A DNA stretch of 64,000 nucleotides. It comes from Benincasa hispida. Taxonomy: Eukaryota > Streptophyta > Magnoliopsida > Cucurbitales > Cucurbitaceae. This document shows, piece by piece, positions 22,810 through 34,971 of this stretch (position 1 is the first letter of the stretch; each line of letters opens with the position of its first letter). The position numbers and the translations under genes are program-made. The stretch is from assembly GCF_009727055.1 (NCBI RefSeq), contig NC_052357.1:20284908-20348907 (forward strand). The letters are read 5' to 3'. The notes under the pieces were generated by a model that saw nothing but the letters and a program-made list of their open reading frames with translations, was not told the DNA's origin and did no database searches.

Positions 22810-25275
22810 AATAACCTATACTAAGAAAGCAAAGTAAAGATAGAGTAGAAGACGTCCCTAGAAAAAATAAGAGTGTTGTCACCGCAAGGAGTCTTCCATG
22901 CAGGAGATGGCTCTCAACTGCTTAGGTCAAGTTTCCTTGACCATTGGAACTTCCGGCAATTTTTGGGCGCATGTTGGCCACCATGAGCTTAGAACTGCCT
23001 TTGGCTCTTTTGCGACTGATTGCCCTCCTACCTTGGGGTCAACATTGACTTTCAGCACATCACCTACACTTCAATATTGTTTGCAACCTGGTCGCACAAG
23101 TTGCAATACACCCAAGATAAAAAGTTTGCTCGTAGAGACACAAAACTTAACAAACAATTAGTTGCCAAGTTCCCAGCAACGGTGCCAAAAACTTGGTGCG
23201 TGGAAATTGGAAGTCAATTTTACTCGACAACCAAATCCCGTGGATGCGGTATACGATGTATGTTCCTAAGATATGCATTGATAGTCATGTGTGATGGTCA
23301 TGCGTTGGAATGAAAATTGTGTTAACGAATGTATGCGATGACCATGCGTCCTACCACAAGTTTTCTTGCGTGCCCGCCAAGTATAACATGAATGCAAGTT
23401 TCTCGAGTAATCCGAGGTCAATACAGGGACTTGTAACTATATGTTTGCGGTGATTGTGCATGCGATGGTTGAATAAAAGAATAAAGGGGATGTTGTTAAG
23501 TTAATCCTACTCCTACTCCTATCTATCAGACAACACAATGAGAATATGTGGGAAAATAGATGCGACAAACCTTGACATGAAAATAAATATGTGGGAAAAT
23601 AGATAAAATGTGGAGATGTTTTCATTGCAAAACTTAAGAGTGATCGCAAGGGCAACCCTAGTCAACGCAATCCATGTGATTATGCAACCCACATACTATA
23701 GTAAACCACCTCTCGGTGCAAATGCTACGACTTCTATTGCTAGAACGCATGTGATATATGTGCTAAGTCTACAGAGCCTACACATAAGCCTCTATTTCTA
23801 TTTATGCGATGACAAAATGACATCCACACAAATATGCGACCACATAATATCATTCCTATTCCTAGGGTGCATGCGATGCAGTGTTGACAAACAGAGCTTA
23901 TCTCTAAGATTTCCATTCTTGCCTATGCGTTTCAATCCGCTCTCTCAAGTCTTAGATTTGGGTTTTAGACTACTCTCTCAAGTATGCCTAAATGATGAAT
24001 GATGCGCTCATAGGACAAGGTAACCGCATGAACTTGGTTGACGCAAGGTTTTACTATCCCTAGTGAACAACGCATACATTGCTTAATGCGTTAGCCTATA
24101 GATAGGCGTTGCCGCAGCTTCACACTAAGAAAATAAGGTTACTCACACACTCATGCAACGCACACCTCTCGGTAGGTTGCTACATGCTTCTTATCCCTAA
24201 TCCACATGACTAAGTATGCAATACCCAAGCAATCCCACTAAGTGTTGCAATGAAAGTAAAGATGCTAAGCAAGAAGATGGAGATGGAGTCAAAGGAATAG
24301 AGAAATGCATTGAAAACACATTGTATTAATTTCTTAATTCAAAATATCATACAATACAATATAGGAAAAGAAAGAAAAAAGAAATGACCGGCAGGAAGTA
24401 AAACTTTCCTTCCAGCGAATGTGCGTCAAGGCTGCCGGTGGTGCCATGGATGGGTGGAGGAGCTGACTCTCTCAAGATTTAGCTCCGATCGAAGGCTCCG
24501 GTAGTCACTTGGAATGGATGAAGGGGGTGAAGAACTCTCAGCGTCTTCTCACGCATTTTGTCTGGATCGCAAGGATCCGCCCCAGGCGAACCTCGGGCGA
24601 AAACCTTGGATAAAATGAATTTTAGCTCATCGGCTTCTATTTATAGAGCTTGGCCACCAACAACATTAATTAGACTGATCTGAGTCTGACGTTCAGACAG
24701 CATCACATTTGACACCTGAGGAAGGTACAGCCCAACTATGAGGTTCGTTCGTCCTTTCTGAACCTCTACCACCAACGACATGGTAGGTGAAATGTTAGCA
24801 TCAGATTTGGATTTTTTCAAGGTGGATGCGTTAATGCATTCATTCCACCAACCTTGCGTTGATCCCATTAGAATGCGTTGTCGCATAGCCGCATTTGCTT
24901 AACACCGCAACTCTATATGATGACCGCAATCGCTTGATGAGCGCAACTCCCATCCGATGGATGCATACGGCTGATTACCACAACATCCATGCATTGATCG
25001 ATGTATTTGCCTTGCGATGGAGTGTTTCTCCGCATGTGGTCGTCTATGCGATGGTCCGGTTTCCGCGTTTGCATTCATTTCCTGCATTGGCTACAAAAAT
25101 AGAACATTGAACGCATAATTAACGTAAAGTAATGGGTTAGTTGATATTCGACATGCTGATCGACGCAAACTCTGTTTCTCATGAATTTCTAGCACAATCG
25201 ACGCAATTTCTGTCTAACAACCTTCATAATTCTAAGTAAAAGGACTAAGATGGCATGCATTTCTTCATGTCATCA
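22810..25275 (-). mobile_element. Foreign LTR-like insert inside the 5' LTR (Athila/Tat-like signature)
   Basis: Minus strand TTTGGCACCGTTGCTGGG at 23189-23172 resembles the TTTGGCGCCGTTGCCGGGG-type motif found beside the 5' LTR of Athila/Tat gypsy elements. To its right lies about 2 kb rich in ATGCGT and GCGAT words, with no coding domain, as expected of an LTR. Similar GATGCG-rich text is at 37490-38795. No gag or pol was found, so it is at most a fragment or non-autonomous element. Short frames in it are unsupported. Confidence 0.4.
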
Positions 25276-26201
25276 CATGTCTTCTTATGCGTCCACCTCA
25301 TTTGCTTAACGCTTAAGATTTCTTCCCAACAAGCCACATGTTCGGATGACGACCTTGAATGTGTCCATCCAACCTTATATGTGTTCATCCAACCACACAT
25401 GCGCTCATCCAATTGCCACAACATTCCTATGTCCGGACACCACCAATCGGCGCATGCGTCCATTCAATCTTACCTTGTGCATCTAATTGACGCAACTTTC
25501 CTATGTCAGGACACCACCAATCGGCGCATGCTAGATGCTCGCAAGGCTCATCTTTGGCTGCATATCCTTTCCTTTCGCATGGCTTACCTTGGTCCTATGT
25601 GCTCAACTAGGATAATGACCAACACTCTTTCAACGTATACTATTAGCCTTGTCCTATGCGCTCACATGCCCTCGGATGTTCAACGCATAGTATTAGCCTT
25701 GTATACCATAAGCCTTAGTAACACAAGACGTTTCACCATGCGTCCACCATAACTTATTTCATCGCCTAGCTCATCCTTTAGCAAGGCCGCCACATAGCAC
25801 GATTGCATAATGTTGCCGCATACCATCACGTAGCATAGCCACATCCATCGTGTAGCATCACTGCATCCATTGTGTAGCATCGTCGTATACCATCGCGTAG
25901 CATTGCCGCATGCCTCCATCACGTAGCATTTCCGCATGCCTCCATCGCATAGCATCGCCGCGTGCCATCACGTAGCACTGCTTCTTTTACTATACGATCA
26001 ACCAGCGCGCGCAACTCCAATGCCCAACACCCTTGTCCGCGCACTTGAGGCTGCCGCATGCGTTTTTCTAACCTCTCAAGACATTGGCTGCCACATGCGT
26101 TTCTCTTGGCCACACTTTGGCTTCCTTCAACGCCCCAAATAACCTCTAAATAAGCAAGGCCAATGCATGGAACAACACTTAGTCAATTTTCTAGCTTCCA
26201 A

Positions 26202-26399
26202 NNNNNNNNAGCATTGCCGCATGCCTCCATCACGTAGCATTTCCGCATGCCTCCATCGCATAGCATCGCCGCGTGCCATCACGTAGCGCTACATGCGTTT
26301 CTCTTGGCCACACTTTGGCTTCCTTCAACGCCCCAAATAACCTCTAAATAAGCAAGGCCAATGCATGGAACAACACTTAGCCAATTTTCTAGCTTCCAA
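26202..26399. other. Eight-N gap flanked by duplicated LTR sequence
   Basis: The 26290-26399 text (from ACATGCGTTTCTCTTGGCCA to TTCTAGCTTCCAA) is nearly identical to 26093-26200, and 26210-26287 repeats 25905-25978. The gap joins two overlapping ends of the same LTR stretch. Confidence 0.75.
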
Positions 26400-26584
26400 T
26401 GTATGGGTTATACTTAGCCAATTTTCCAAGCTTTACCCAAAAGTCAAGCTTTCAAATTCACACTTTTCTTCTAATTCTTCACCCTTTTCTCTACAATTAC
26501 ACATTAGTTTCCACATCAACCTACTCACCATGCTAGTCTCAGTAGGGAACAAACTCAAGTAAAGAAATTAGGGCTCAGGGTTCA

Positions 26585-26965
26585 CAAGTCTCACACTTAT
26601 GAAAAGTCTAGATGATCATTCACTAATATCCTCACACTTAAAGGGAGCTTAAGTTTCATAGAGAGGGAGTCTCACACTTGAGGAGCTTAAGTTACCTTAC
26701 TTTAAGTTAGAATATATACATGTGTCATTGTAATTGACATTTATCTATAGATAAGTACCATGTTATAATTGCTTAACTTCTTACTAGTAAAATTATCTTT
26801 CATGGACACTATACCTCCCAAACATAGATGGTATTGCATCAAAGTGTGTCATCAAATGTTGTGTTCTATTTTTGTATTACGTTTATTTGCACTTTACTGA
26901 TTGTTGTTTAAATTCCTATAAATTTAGTGTAACATATTATATGGTATGTTGAATACCCCTTCTTT
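26585..26965. mobile_element. Right part of the older repeat hosting the gypsy element
   Basis: Counterpart of 13156-13623. Contains two GGGAG..TCTCACACTTGAGGAGC-type phrases. It ends at TTCTTTCTACTTGG, where unit B resumes at the base predicted from unit A. Confidence 0.4.
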
Positions 26966-28142
26966 CTACTTGGATCATAGAATTTATAAGCTTTTCAAAA
27001 ATGGAATTCAAACTGTCTACTGAAAACAATATTCATAAAATTCTTTGAATCTGAAAACATAAAACAAAAGCTGAATTGTCTAGCAAACATACTTGTAAGG
27101 ATTGCACAAATTAGAAATGAGAGTACCATCCACATCCATGGAATCGCTACACTCCCACCCACGTTATCCTACCTAATCTAAGTCATGGCAACAATAAATC
27201 AATTCCTATACGTATGTTAAGCTTCTTCAAAAAGTATGTAGTTGATTTGCTTAAGATAGTTTAAATCTATTAACTCGCTTATGAATGTTTAGAGATGTTT
27301 GATTGAAAAATTTAAAGGTCTCGCACACACACGATATGTATTTACACAAAACGTAATGGATGATAATAAATTAATGTTTTGTTTCTTTCCTTTACTTTTT
27401 AGAATTTTGCTAAGAATTAGACCATTTTTTATAAACAATATAAAAACTATGATAAGAAATTGAAGAGGAAATGAGCTTAATTTTCAATAACTAAAAAGAA
27501 AAAAACTAAAAGGTTATGAAACCAAAAAGCTAGCTCCTAGGTCCATATGAACTGGTGAGAATCTAAATCAGTAATGTTGAATCCAGTGGTGTCATCTTTA
27601 GAGACATGTTATTGAAAAGCAAATAAAAGGATTATAGTGGAAGATAAAATATTAATTGTTTATCAATATGTCAATATTTCCATAAAATCTATGAGATCAA
27701 ACTTCGATATCGATATAGAAAGATGAATTAACATTTTCATTACATGATGGGATGAAATATAAAAAATATCAATAGATAATTGCTAACATGGATATAAATA
27801 TAAATAATTAAAAGTCTTAATTTTTTCAAGAAATGTGAAATGTTTATTAACTAATTTAAACATGTATATTTTTCCCATTGCTGTCTCAAAATTTTTAAAG
27901 CATGTTCTTTTTTACTCTCATTTCACTTCACACAAAATATCATTCTTTTGTACCTCTGACATTAACTTTTTCGAATTTTATATTTTTAATGAGCGAAGGC
28001 ATAACCAAAATAGAAAATTTTCGAACTTTATTGTTTCAAAACAACTCATTACAGTAAGTAAAAATAACCAAGCGATCATTGCCACCATATATTTGGTTGT
28101 CCTATTAGTTAAACATAATCGAAGCTAGTTAGACTTTTCCAT
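26966..28142 (+). pseudogene. Gene unit B, promoter remnant without coding region
   Basis: Aligns with about 5232-6580 of unit A, including AAACATGTATATTTTTCCCA, GAATTTTATATTTTTAATG, the AAAATAACCAAGC phrase and GGTTGTCCTATTAGTTAAAC. It stops just before the expected TATA box: unit A reads GACTTTTCTATATATAAT and this copy reads GACTTTTCCATACGGAGACG. No signal-peptide or repeat coding sequence follows, so the gene body was deleted or replaced. The frame 27835-28128 here is accidental. Confidence 0.65.
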
Positions 28143-28840
28143 ACGGAGACGTCTGACGCGTGATAAAAGCAGACAGTTGAGTTGAGTTGATAATTATTAT
28201 ATGAGGAGTTAAATTATCTGGAGAGTTACATTGTCTGTGTTTAGTGTGCAGAGTTAAGTTGAATTGGTAATTATTGTTTGTATTTGAATGTACAGTTGAG
28301 TTGAGTTAGGGTATCTAGTGTTGTTTTTGTAAATAAAATTGATTTTATTTTATTTTATTTATTTTTGCTATTGTCGATTTTAATTTTCAACTATACACAT
28401 GTTTTTCTAACTTTTCCAAAAAGAAAAATAAAACTTCCAATTCTTTTCCATTCTCAAAACATAATAAATTCTCTATAAAGTATTCATATATAGAACACAA
28501 AATTTTGAATTCAATTTTTTAAACACTCAAATAGAAGTGATTATTCCATTCAAAAACCCAACTTAATCATTAATTACCATTAAAAAAAATGAAAGGATTA
28601 GTGCGAACAAATGAAACTATTGACATTGTTTTAGATAGAATGGATGACACTTAAATGTTAATCTTAAAAAAAAAAAAAAACCAAAATCTTACAATTAAAT
28701 CATAAAACCAGCTATTAGATAGTCTTTTCTGACCAATTTGTAGAATATGGATTTAACTTTTTCTAAAACCAATGAAATGATATTAGAAATATTGATGTCT
28801 ATTTTTTCTACTATTATGTTGCATCAGTGTACAAACTATC

Positions 28841-28877
<37 letters not shown>

Positions 28878-29806
28878 CTTGAGCCATAATTTTAAATTCC
28901 ACTATTTCGTTAGAATTATGTAATATTTGAAAACATTAAGGGTTAGGTTGTTTAAAACATATCTTTGAACTTTTCTTTAATGAAATAATATTAAGACATC
29001 GTAAGTAATATTTTTTAGATCTAAGGAAAAAAATGAAATAGAAGAAGAATAATTAGATCTAAAAGAGCAGCCATAGAAAGAAAATCAAAAAAGAGAAATG
29101 GGGAGTTGAGAACGAAAATGAAAAATAAAACTCATATGAGCCAAACAAAGAAATAAGAGAGAAAATGAGAAATACAAACCAAACAGCGAAAGAAGAGAGA
29201 AGATGATAGAAGGAGAGTAAATATGAAAAGAGCATGAGAGAGAGAGAAACGACAAAGTAATTGAGGGAGTTGGGAGAGTAAAGAAAACACATGGAAAACG
29301 GGTGAGAGAGAGTGATAAAATGGTGGGTAATTAAAGCCACCGTTATATTTTTATCAGTGGTCATCAAAGTTGGGCATACAAAGGTGGTAGGCAGAGTATG
29401 TCACCAAAGTATCTTGTGCAAAGATAGTCGTTGGTATTTTCGTCAGAGGCGGTTGGTAGAGGCCGGAGTTCTTCGTCTAAGTTCATTGGGCGAATGTGGA
29501 AGTTAGAGTTTCTTTGTACCAAGGTGGTTGTCAGAATTGGTTGCCAGAATGTCGTCGGAGGTGGTTGCCGGAGCTCAGAGTTAGTCGTCGGAGTTGGCCA
29601 CCGAAGGTGGTCATTGGAGTATGTCGTCGGGTTATGATAATGGTAATCGCCAACAGGGACCAATGGGTGGAAACATTAAAAACATTGGATGGATAAAGAA
29701 TTGTAGAGAGTAGAGGTGAGTTGGTAAAATAACTAACTCAACCCCACCAACATGTAAAGTTAGTTGTCAAATATTGAGTTGGTAAAAAATATACCAACTC
29801 AACCCC
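28143..29806. repeat. GTTGGT/GAGTTGAG repeat element, second copy
   Basis: The left part (about 28175-28325) has several GTTGAGTTGAGTTG phrases. The right part (about 29310-29640) has GGTGGTTGTCGGAG units, and 29715-29806 has ACCAACTC/GAGTTGGT inverted motifs, both as in 3804-4425. Poly-A at 28850-28875 and AT-rich DNA lie between. The left and right parts may be the two ends of one 1.6-kb element. No transposase is visible. Confidence 0.45.
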
Positions 29807-30597
29807 TGATAAATAAAACTAACATGCAGCGGAAGAAATTGGAATCAATAAGCACTATAATTGCACTTAATTTGAGTTTATAAAGTATGCTAAAACATAT
29901 TTTGCAGAAAAGATGGTTTCATGTTTGAATACCTTTGATGAACAGCTGAAATCTTCTTCTCCTCTACGAATTGGGTCTTCAATTTGATATTAGACCACCA
30001 CAAAGGTCTTCTCTACTATCCTCTAACTTTGATTGTGTAGTGGAAACATAGATTAAGCTCAATTTGATGAAGGGAAGAGGAGGGTTAAAGAGGAGTAACA
30101 GTTTTTTGTACTTCAGCTTGCATGAGAGTCCAAATATGATCAGATCAGATTCTCCCTAAAATAGTAAGTCTTAAACAATAAACAACGTTATAAAATAAGA
30201 GTGATTGATTTCATGGTCCGATCTTGTACAAACCCATTGCACAGGACGACCCCACTTCTCATGTCATAACATGTACGAATTAGGATCACATCGTTTGTAG
30301 CACTTTACAACTCCTTGTAACAACTACAGTGTGGGCCGCATCCGATAGTGTTATCAAAATAAGGCACCCAACCTTATTCATATACTATAGACTATTTTGA
30401 CTATTTACTCAAACCTGATCTACTTTTATATCTCCACATAAAGTTCAAGTATTCATGTAATAGTCATGGATATTTTAGTTTATTGGATTTATTTCTAAAA
30501 TGAAATAAGCAATTCATATATTCAATAACAACTTATTGAATTTTCATAATAAGTTTTATTGTTTACAAACCACGAGTTTTAGGACATAAAACCAAAT
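29807..30597 (-). repeat. Copia LTR 1 (3' LTR of the gag-bearing remnant)
   Basis: On the minus strand it begins near TATTTGGTTTTATGTCC, CTAAAACTCGTGG and ends TTATCA. A polypurine-like AAGTAGGAG precedes it. It aligns with the outer half of the LTR at 53110-54996 (shared CCTTATTCA.ATACTATAGA, AGGATCACATC) but has an internal deletion. Confidence 0.65.
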
Positions 30598-31687
30598 AAA
30601 CTCCTACTTGGACTAAAACTCGAGTAGTAACATATATATCTGAATATCTAATACTGAGTTTTTGAGTTTTATAGAGAAATACAATAAACTTGGGCATCAC
30701 ATACCCATGGTTTACCATTCGGCATCCCATACTCGATTTTTCTCTCACTTGCCCTAGGTTATTTACCTGGTAGTCCTAGTCTTACTAGGAAATTCTCAAA
30801 CACTTTAGCCGAGAGAATTATTGTAAACATGTTAGTGTACAATAGACTTCTCATTAAACTATATGAGGAATGCATCCTTTTGTCACAACACTTGATTCTC
30901 AATAATGGCTAGGAAGTCATACATTCCTTCTACTACATCAAGTTACTCTCAATTCTTTAAGTAAAGTGCAACTGACCTGTCTAAACAATCTTTTGTTTAC
31001 AGTGTTAGTTTTAATCAATAACTCTTTATTAATATATGGAAGCTTTTATGGAAACAAATAATACATGGTGGTCTCGAACAATATTCCAAACATTAAGGGT
31101 TCGATATTAACACTTATATCGATCTTTTCAAATTTATGAACTATGTAAACATCTTTTACATATCATAAACAGCTTTTATGAGTTCTCTCTATCTTATATG
31201 GAATTCATAAATACCTTAAAATTGGAATGATGTTGGAAAAAACAATTAAGACAACTAGAAAGTTTTCACTGGATTTCATGTTCTATCAAATAGTCCTAGA
31301 AATCTCAAACTTTCTATACTTTGATCCAATCAAAGGATTTCAGTTTTATTTTACCTAACAATTTTTGTACACTCTGAACTTTTCAAATGTTCTAAACTTA
31401 TTAGTTTAGGTTAAATAACTACTCGCCTTTATTGATTTCTAGCAATTTTAAATATCTAAATATTTGCAAATAGCTTTTAACTAGGTTGGTTCTAATAGAA
31501 GTTGCTTTGCAATAGAACATACATAACTTTCGCTAATGAACATTTCATTTACACAAAAAAGTATACAATTTGTTCTTTTACAATAAGAAAAAATAACTTT
31601 TATTACAATAATAAAAATAGATAATATCGTCTTTAGGCAGCAACAACAACATCTTCCACTGGTCAACTTGAGGACAGCAAGCAATCT
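30598..31687 (-). mobile_element. Copia internal remnant with pol deleted
   Basis: The first 300 bases match the 55000-55190 segment beside another copia LTR (CTCCTACTTGGACTAAAACTC, ACACTTTAGCC.GAGAG). No protease, integrase or reverse transcriptase was recognised before gag, so pol is lost. Small frames here carry no domain. Confidence 0.5.
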
Positions 31688-32567
31688 TTAGGAACTAGTT
31701 TGCCTATTTTTCTCTGTCTGCTCTCTTCTCTGCAAGGTACTGAGGGCAATTCCTCTTTCAATGCCCTTCTTCATTGCAGTGGAAATATTTTCCTTTATCT
31801 GCAGCGTTAGCCTTGCCTTTTCTACCAGTGGTTTTTTTTCTTTTTTTTTTTTCCCCTTGTTCTTCTTAACAGGAGTACTCTTACTCTGTGAAGAAGAAGC
31901 AATATCAGGTTTTTTGGAGGACATTCCTCTCTTCTCAACAGTAGCAACATTTACTTATGGTTCTAGACCTTTAGCTCTCATCATAGTCTGGTAAGCTTGT
32001 AGCTCATTAAGTAGAGTAGTCAAGTTATATTCTATTTTATTCATGAGCGCGTTCATGCAGAACTGTAGAAAAATCTTCGGAAGAGATTCTAGAATAAAAC
32101 CAACTTGACTACTCTCGTCAACGACAACATCATTTACTTCTGTTACAATGAAATGGACCATCATCATCAAGACATGTTCTCTAACAGAGGCCATTTCTTT
32201 CATATGGCAGTTGTAAACGTATTTGATAGCATCATGCGTCAGAGAGAAGGACGGTTGTCCAAACATCCCACGTAGAGATTCCATAATCTCTTTGGCAGTA
32301 CATATACTCTCGTGTTCCTTTGCCAAGACATCAGATATGCTGGCAAGAATATAGGCACGGGCTTTGTCATTCACCATGATTCATCTATCGTATGCATCCC
32401 AAATAGTTTGGTTTGCATTTGAGCCAGGATTGGGAGGATACTCCTCTATTAGAATGAACCGTAGATCATCTATCACCAATATAGTATTCAGGTTTGTTTT
32501 TCAAGTGGCATAATTATCCCTCAATAAGTATATCAGATGCCAACAATTGTACTAATGAACTCATCAT
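31688..32567 (-). pseudogene. Copia gag (UBN2-type) with zinc knuckle, degenerate
   Basis: The start at 32567 gives MMSSLVQLLASDILI, the usual opening of this gag type. A frameshift follows at about 32510. The core at 32377-31955 reads MVNDKARAYILASISDVL, SICTAKEIMESLRGMFGQ and TTLLNELQAYQTMM. The zinc knuckle near 31795-31745 reads YFHCNEEGH, stop, KRNCPQY: the first cysteine is tyrosine and the tryptophan codon is TGA. A lysine-rich segment precedes it. Gag would form the particle that packages the RNA. It is clearly inactive. Confidence 0.85.
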
Positions 32568-34958
32568 TCTGAAAAATATAAACAAATTTTATCAGTGAAT
32601 TACTTTTTAAACCCAATCAAGTTTTAGCAAAGTAATAATATACCCAAGATTATTTTTGCAATAATACTACAGCAAGACATTTTGACTAAATACTATCCCC
32701 AGAATAACTCATATTCTGATAGTTATTTAGCTACCATTTTTTGTCAAAAATTACTAACTCTTTAGTAATTCTGTAAGTGTAACCCTCTGTTTTCAAACCT
32801 CAGAAGTCAGCCCCAACGATGCTCCCGAATCGAAAAGTCAAAGTTGAAAACGACTTTAGAAATTCTATCCGTTTCTGGAGTTTGAGTTGTTCCGAATCCT
32901 ATGTTAAAACCCTCCAAGGGGATAGCCGTCGTTAAATGACTAACGAGGCCGACTTAAAGATGACAAGCAGGCGCAACATAGAAATCTCAAGATCCAGACC
33001 AATAGAAGAGACCATAGGATATGTTGACAAATATCCTTCACCCACTTACTGTGAACTACTTTCCTCATTCTCTTCGATCTTGATCTCATGACAAACACTT
33101 TTCAAATGGAGGTCACTCCCAAGGTGATACGAAGTGCTGCACAGATATCACGGTGGGAATTATCTAGGGATGAGAATTGAAATCAATATATCGTATATTT
33201 GATTTTCCATTGAACAACTTCCTCTCATTCACCTTGATTAATTCACACAAACACTTTTTGAATGGAGGTCACTCCCAGGGTGACACGAAGTGCCACATGA
33301 ACCTTTTGGTGTGAATATATTGAGAACGTGAAAAATAAAATCAAAACATCACATTTGATTTTATAGTTAGTGACTTCCCCTATTCACCAAAATCTCGATT
33401 CATGTAAACATTTTCTGAATGGAGGCCACTCCTATGGTGACACGAAGTGAAACATGAATTTCGATCATGAACTCTTAAGGACGTGAGAGCTATAAATAAT
33501 CATATCATATATGTTTATTAATCTCCCACTGAAGCGTTCTAACGTATCATATATGTTATTTTTCACTAAAGTGTTCTAATAACATACCATATATGTTATT
33601 AAACTCCCACTGAAGTGTTCTAACATTATATGGGGTATACATTTCCTTAGGCTTGTTTCGACTAATTAAACAACCTAAGTCTATATGTCTATCCAAGTAT
33701 AACGCTTATATTTGGATTTAACCTACGATGTCTAGGTGATAAACCAGTTTAAAACCTCACATTGCTCACGTATTGCTCATAAAACCGGTTAACAATGCTC
33801 AATTATTCGGCCATAATCCCCAGGTAGGAGGTGTTCCGTAGACCCTCAACTTAAATACCTCCAGCCTTAGATGGGATTATATACCGGTTGAGTTTGTAAC
33901 CCTAGTTTTACAAGTTTGACGACCTATTTTAACTATTAAAACAAATGGTTAATCTACGTAAGCATGCAGCTGTTCTTTGTTATGAATTTTAAGTTAGGAT
34001 TTTAAATGTCTAACTTAATTTTATAACAAGTTACAAATTTTTAGACATGCTAAACATCCACAACATACATCAAAGGCATTCAATATTTAATGTAACATTT
34101 ATATTAAATAAAAGAAACCCAAAACATGCATACTATATATTATAACACTTTATAATATACTTTCAATGCATGTAACATGCTTCCTGTGGTGGGATTTTAA
34201 ATCTACATGGCATACTTTATGCACATACAAGATTTATTTAATTATAACATATATCACATGTATAAATAATTAAACACTTACTGGTATGATTTTAGTTTTT
34301 CCATTTTCAAGCAAACAAAGGCCTAATTATTACAAAAACAGCAAGAAACGGCTCCAAAACGGTTCCAGACCGCTCGAACCACATCAAACTGGATCCAAAT
34401 AGCATGAATTGGACCAGAATTGACTGAACCGGACCAACCAAAACCCATTTGAGGTCGAACTAGACCGGACAAGAAGAAAATCGGTCAAACCAGTCAAAAC
34501 TCGCTCGTCCTCGCTCGGTCAAATCGGTTCAAACTTGATTCCTCGCTCGATCAACGGTTCAAACTCGATCACTCGGTCAAAACTAGTTGAAACTCGATGC
34601 TCGCTGCTGGTTGGTTGAAAACTTGCTCCTTGCTCCTCGATGAAACTTGATCCTCGCTCGAATATGAGCAGCGTTGCAACGCTACCTAGACTGAAGTTCA
34701 CGAACAGTTTTCTGCAACTCGACCTTCTTCACTTATTTCTTCAATTAAAAATTGCCACTTTAATGACTCCAAATAAATTACAGACTCTTGAGCACATATG
34801 TAAGCTCATCAATCAAGAGCCAATTACAAATTTATCAAAGGAATCAAAGAGAATTTAAAAGCCAAATCTTAGAAAACCATATCAGTGCACCATTTTCATA
34901 TATCTCATGAAAAACACCCACCAAACAAAAATTAAACCAAATTGAATGCTTAAATGAT
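32568..34958 (-). mobile_element. Long copia 5' leader with tandem repeats
   Basis: Non-coding DNA between gag and the primer-binding site. Three tandem units at about 33085-33480 share AATGGAGGTCACTCCCA..GGTGACACGAAGTG. Two to three shorter units at about 33500-33630 share ATATGTTATT..CTCCCACTGAAGTGTTCTAA. A stretch at 34340-34680 is rich in CTCGCTCGGTCAAA. A similar leader on the plus strand is at 61318-63560. Function unknown; packaging or translation control are only possibilities. Confidence 0.6.
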
Positions 34959-34970
34959 GCTCTAATACCA
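34959..34970 (-). other. Copia primer-binding site, tRNA-Met type
   Basis: Minus strand TGGTATTAGAGC differs by one base from the initiator tRNA-Met complement and lies directly beside LTR 2. Confidence 0.75.
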
Positions 34971-34971
34971 A

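Larger units (their letters stand above)
13624..26584 (-). mobile_element. Ty3/gypsy chromovirus (Tekay/Del-like), nested, inactive
   Basis: A full-structure LTR retrotransposon on the minus strand: 5' LTR (26584 to 21699), primer-binding site (21695-21684), gag, protease, reverse transcriptase, RNase H, integrase with a chromodomain-like tail, polypurine tract (16570-16553) and 3' LTR (16552-13624). LTRs start TGAACCCTGAGCCC and end GTGTGACA (GTGTGATA in the 5' copy). The domain order with integrase after RNase H makes it Ty3/gypsy. The long LTRs and chromodomain tail fit the Tekay/Del clade. I found no clear target-site duplication: flanks read GAGTCG on the left and CAAGTC on the right. 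Confidence 0.9.
21699..26584 (-). repeat. 5' LTR of the gypsy element, enlarged by foreign sequence
   Basis: Blocks 21699-22809 and about 25276-26584 match the 3' LTR. Between them about 2.47 kb replaces 0.70 kb of the partner. Near the outer end the sequence is also duplicated around eight Ns. Length is 4886 bases against 2929 for the 3' LTR. Confidence 0.8.

Noticed and set aside
13618..26590. Target-site duplication for the gypsy element
   Set aside because: Flanks GAGTCG and CAAGTC share AGTC but not at the correct distance from both LTR ends, so I do not claim it.
31761..31994. 77-residue plus-strand frame with a hydrophobic start
   Set aside because: Antisense to the lysine-rich and zinc-knuckle part of copia gag.
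33085..33480. Regular repeats that could suggest a CRISPR array
   Set aside because: Only three degenerate units with long unequal spacing in a plant retrotransposon leader.
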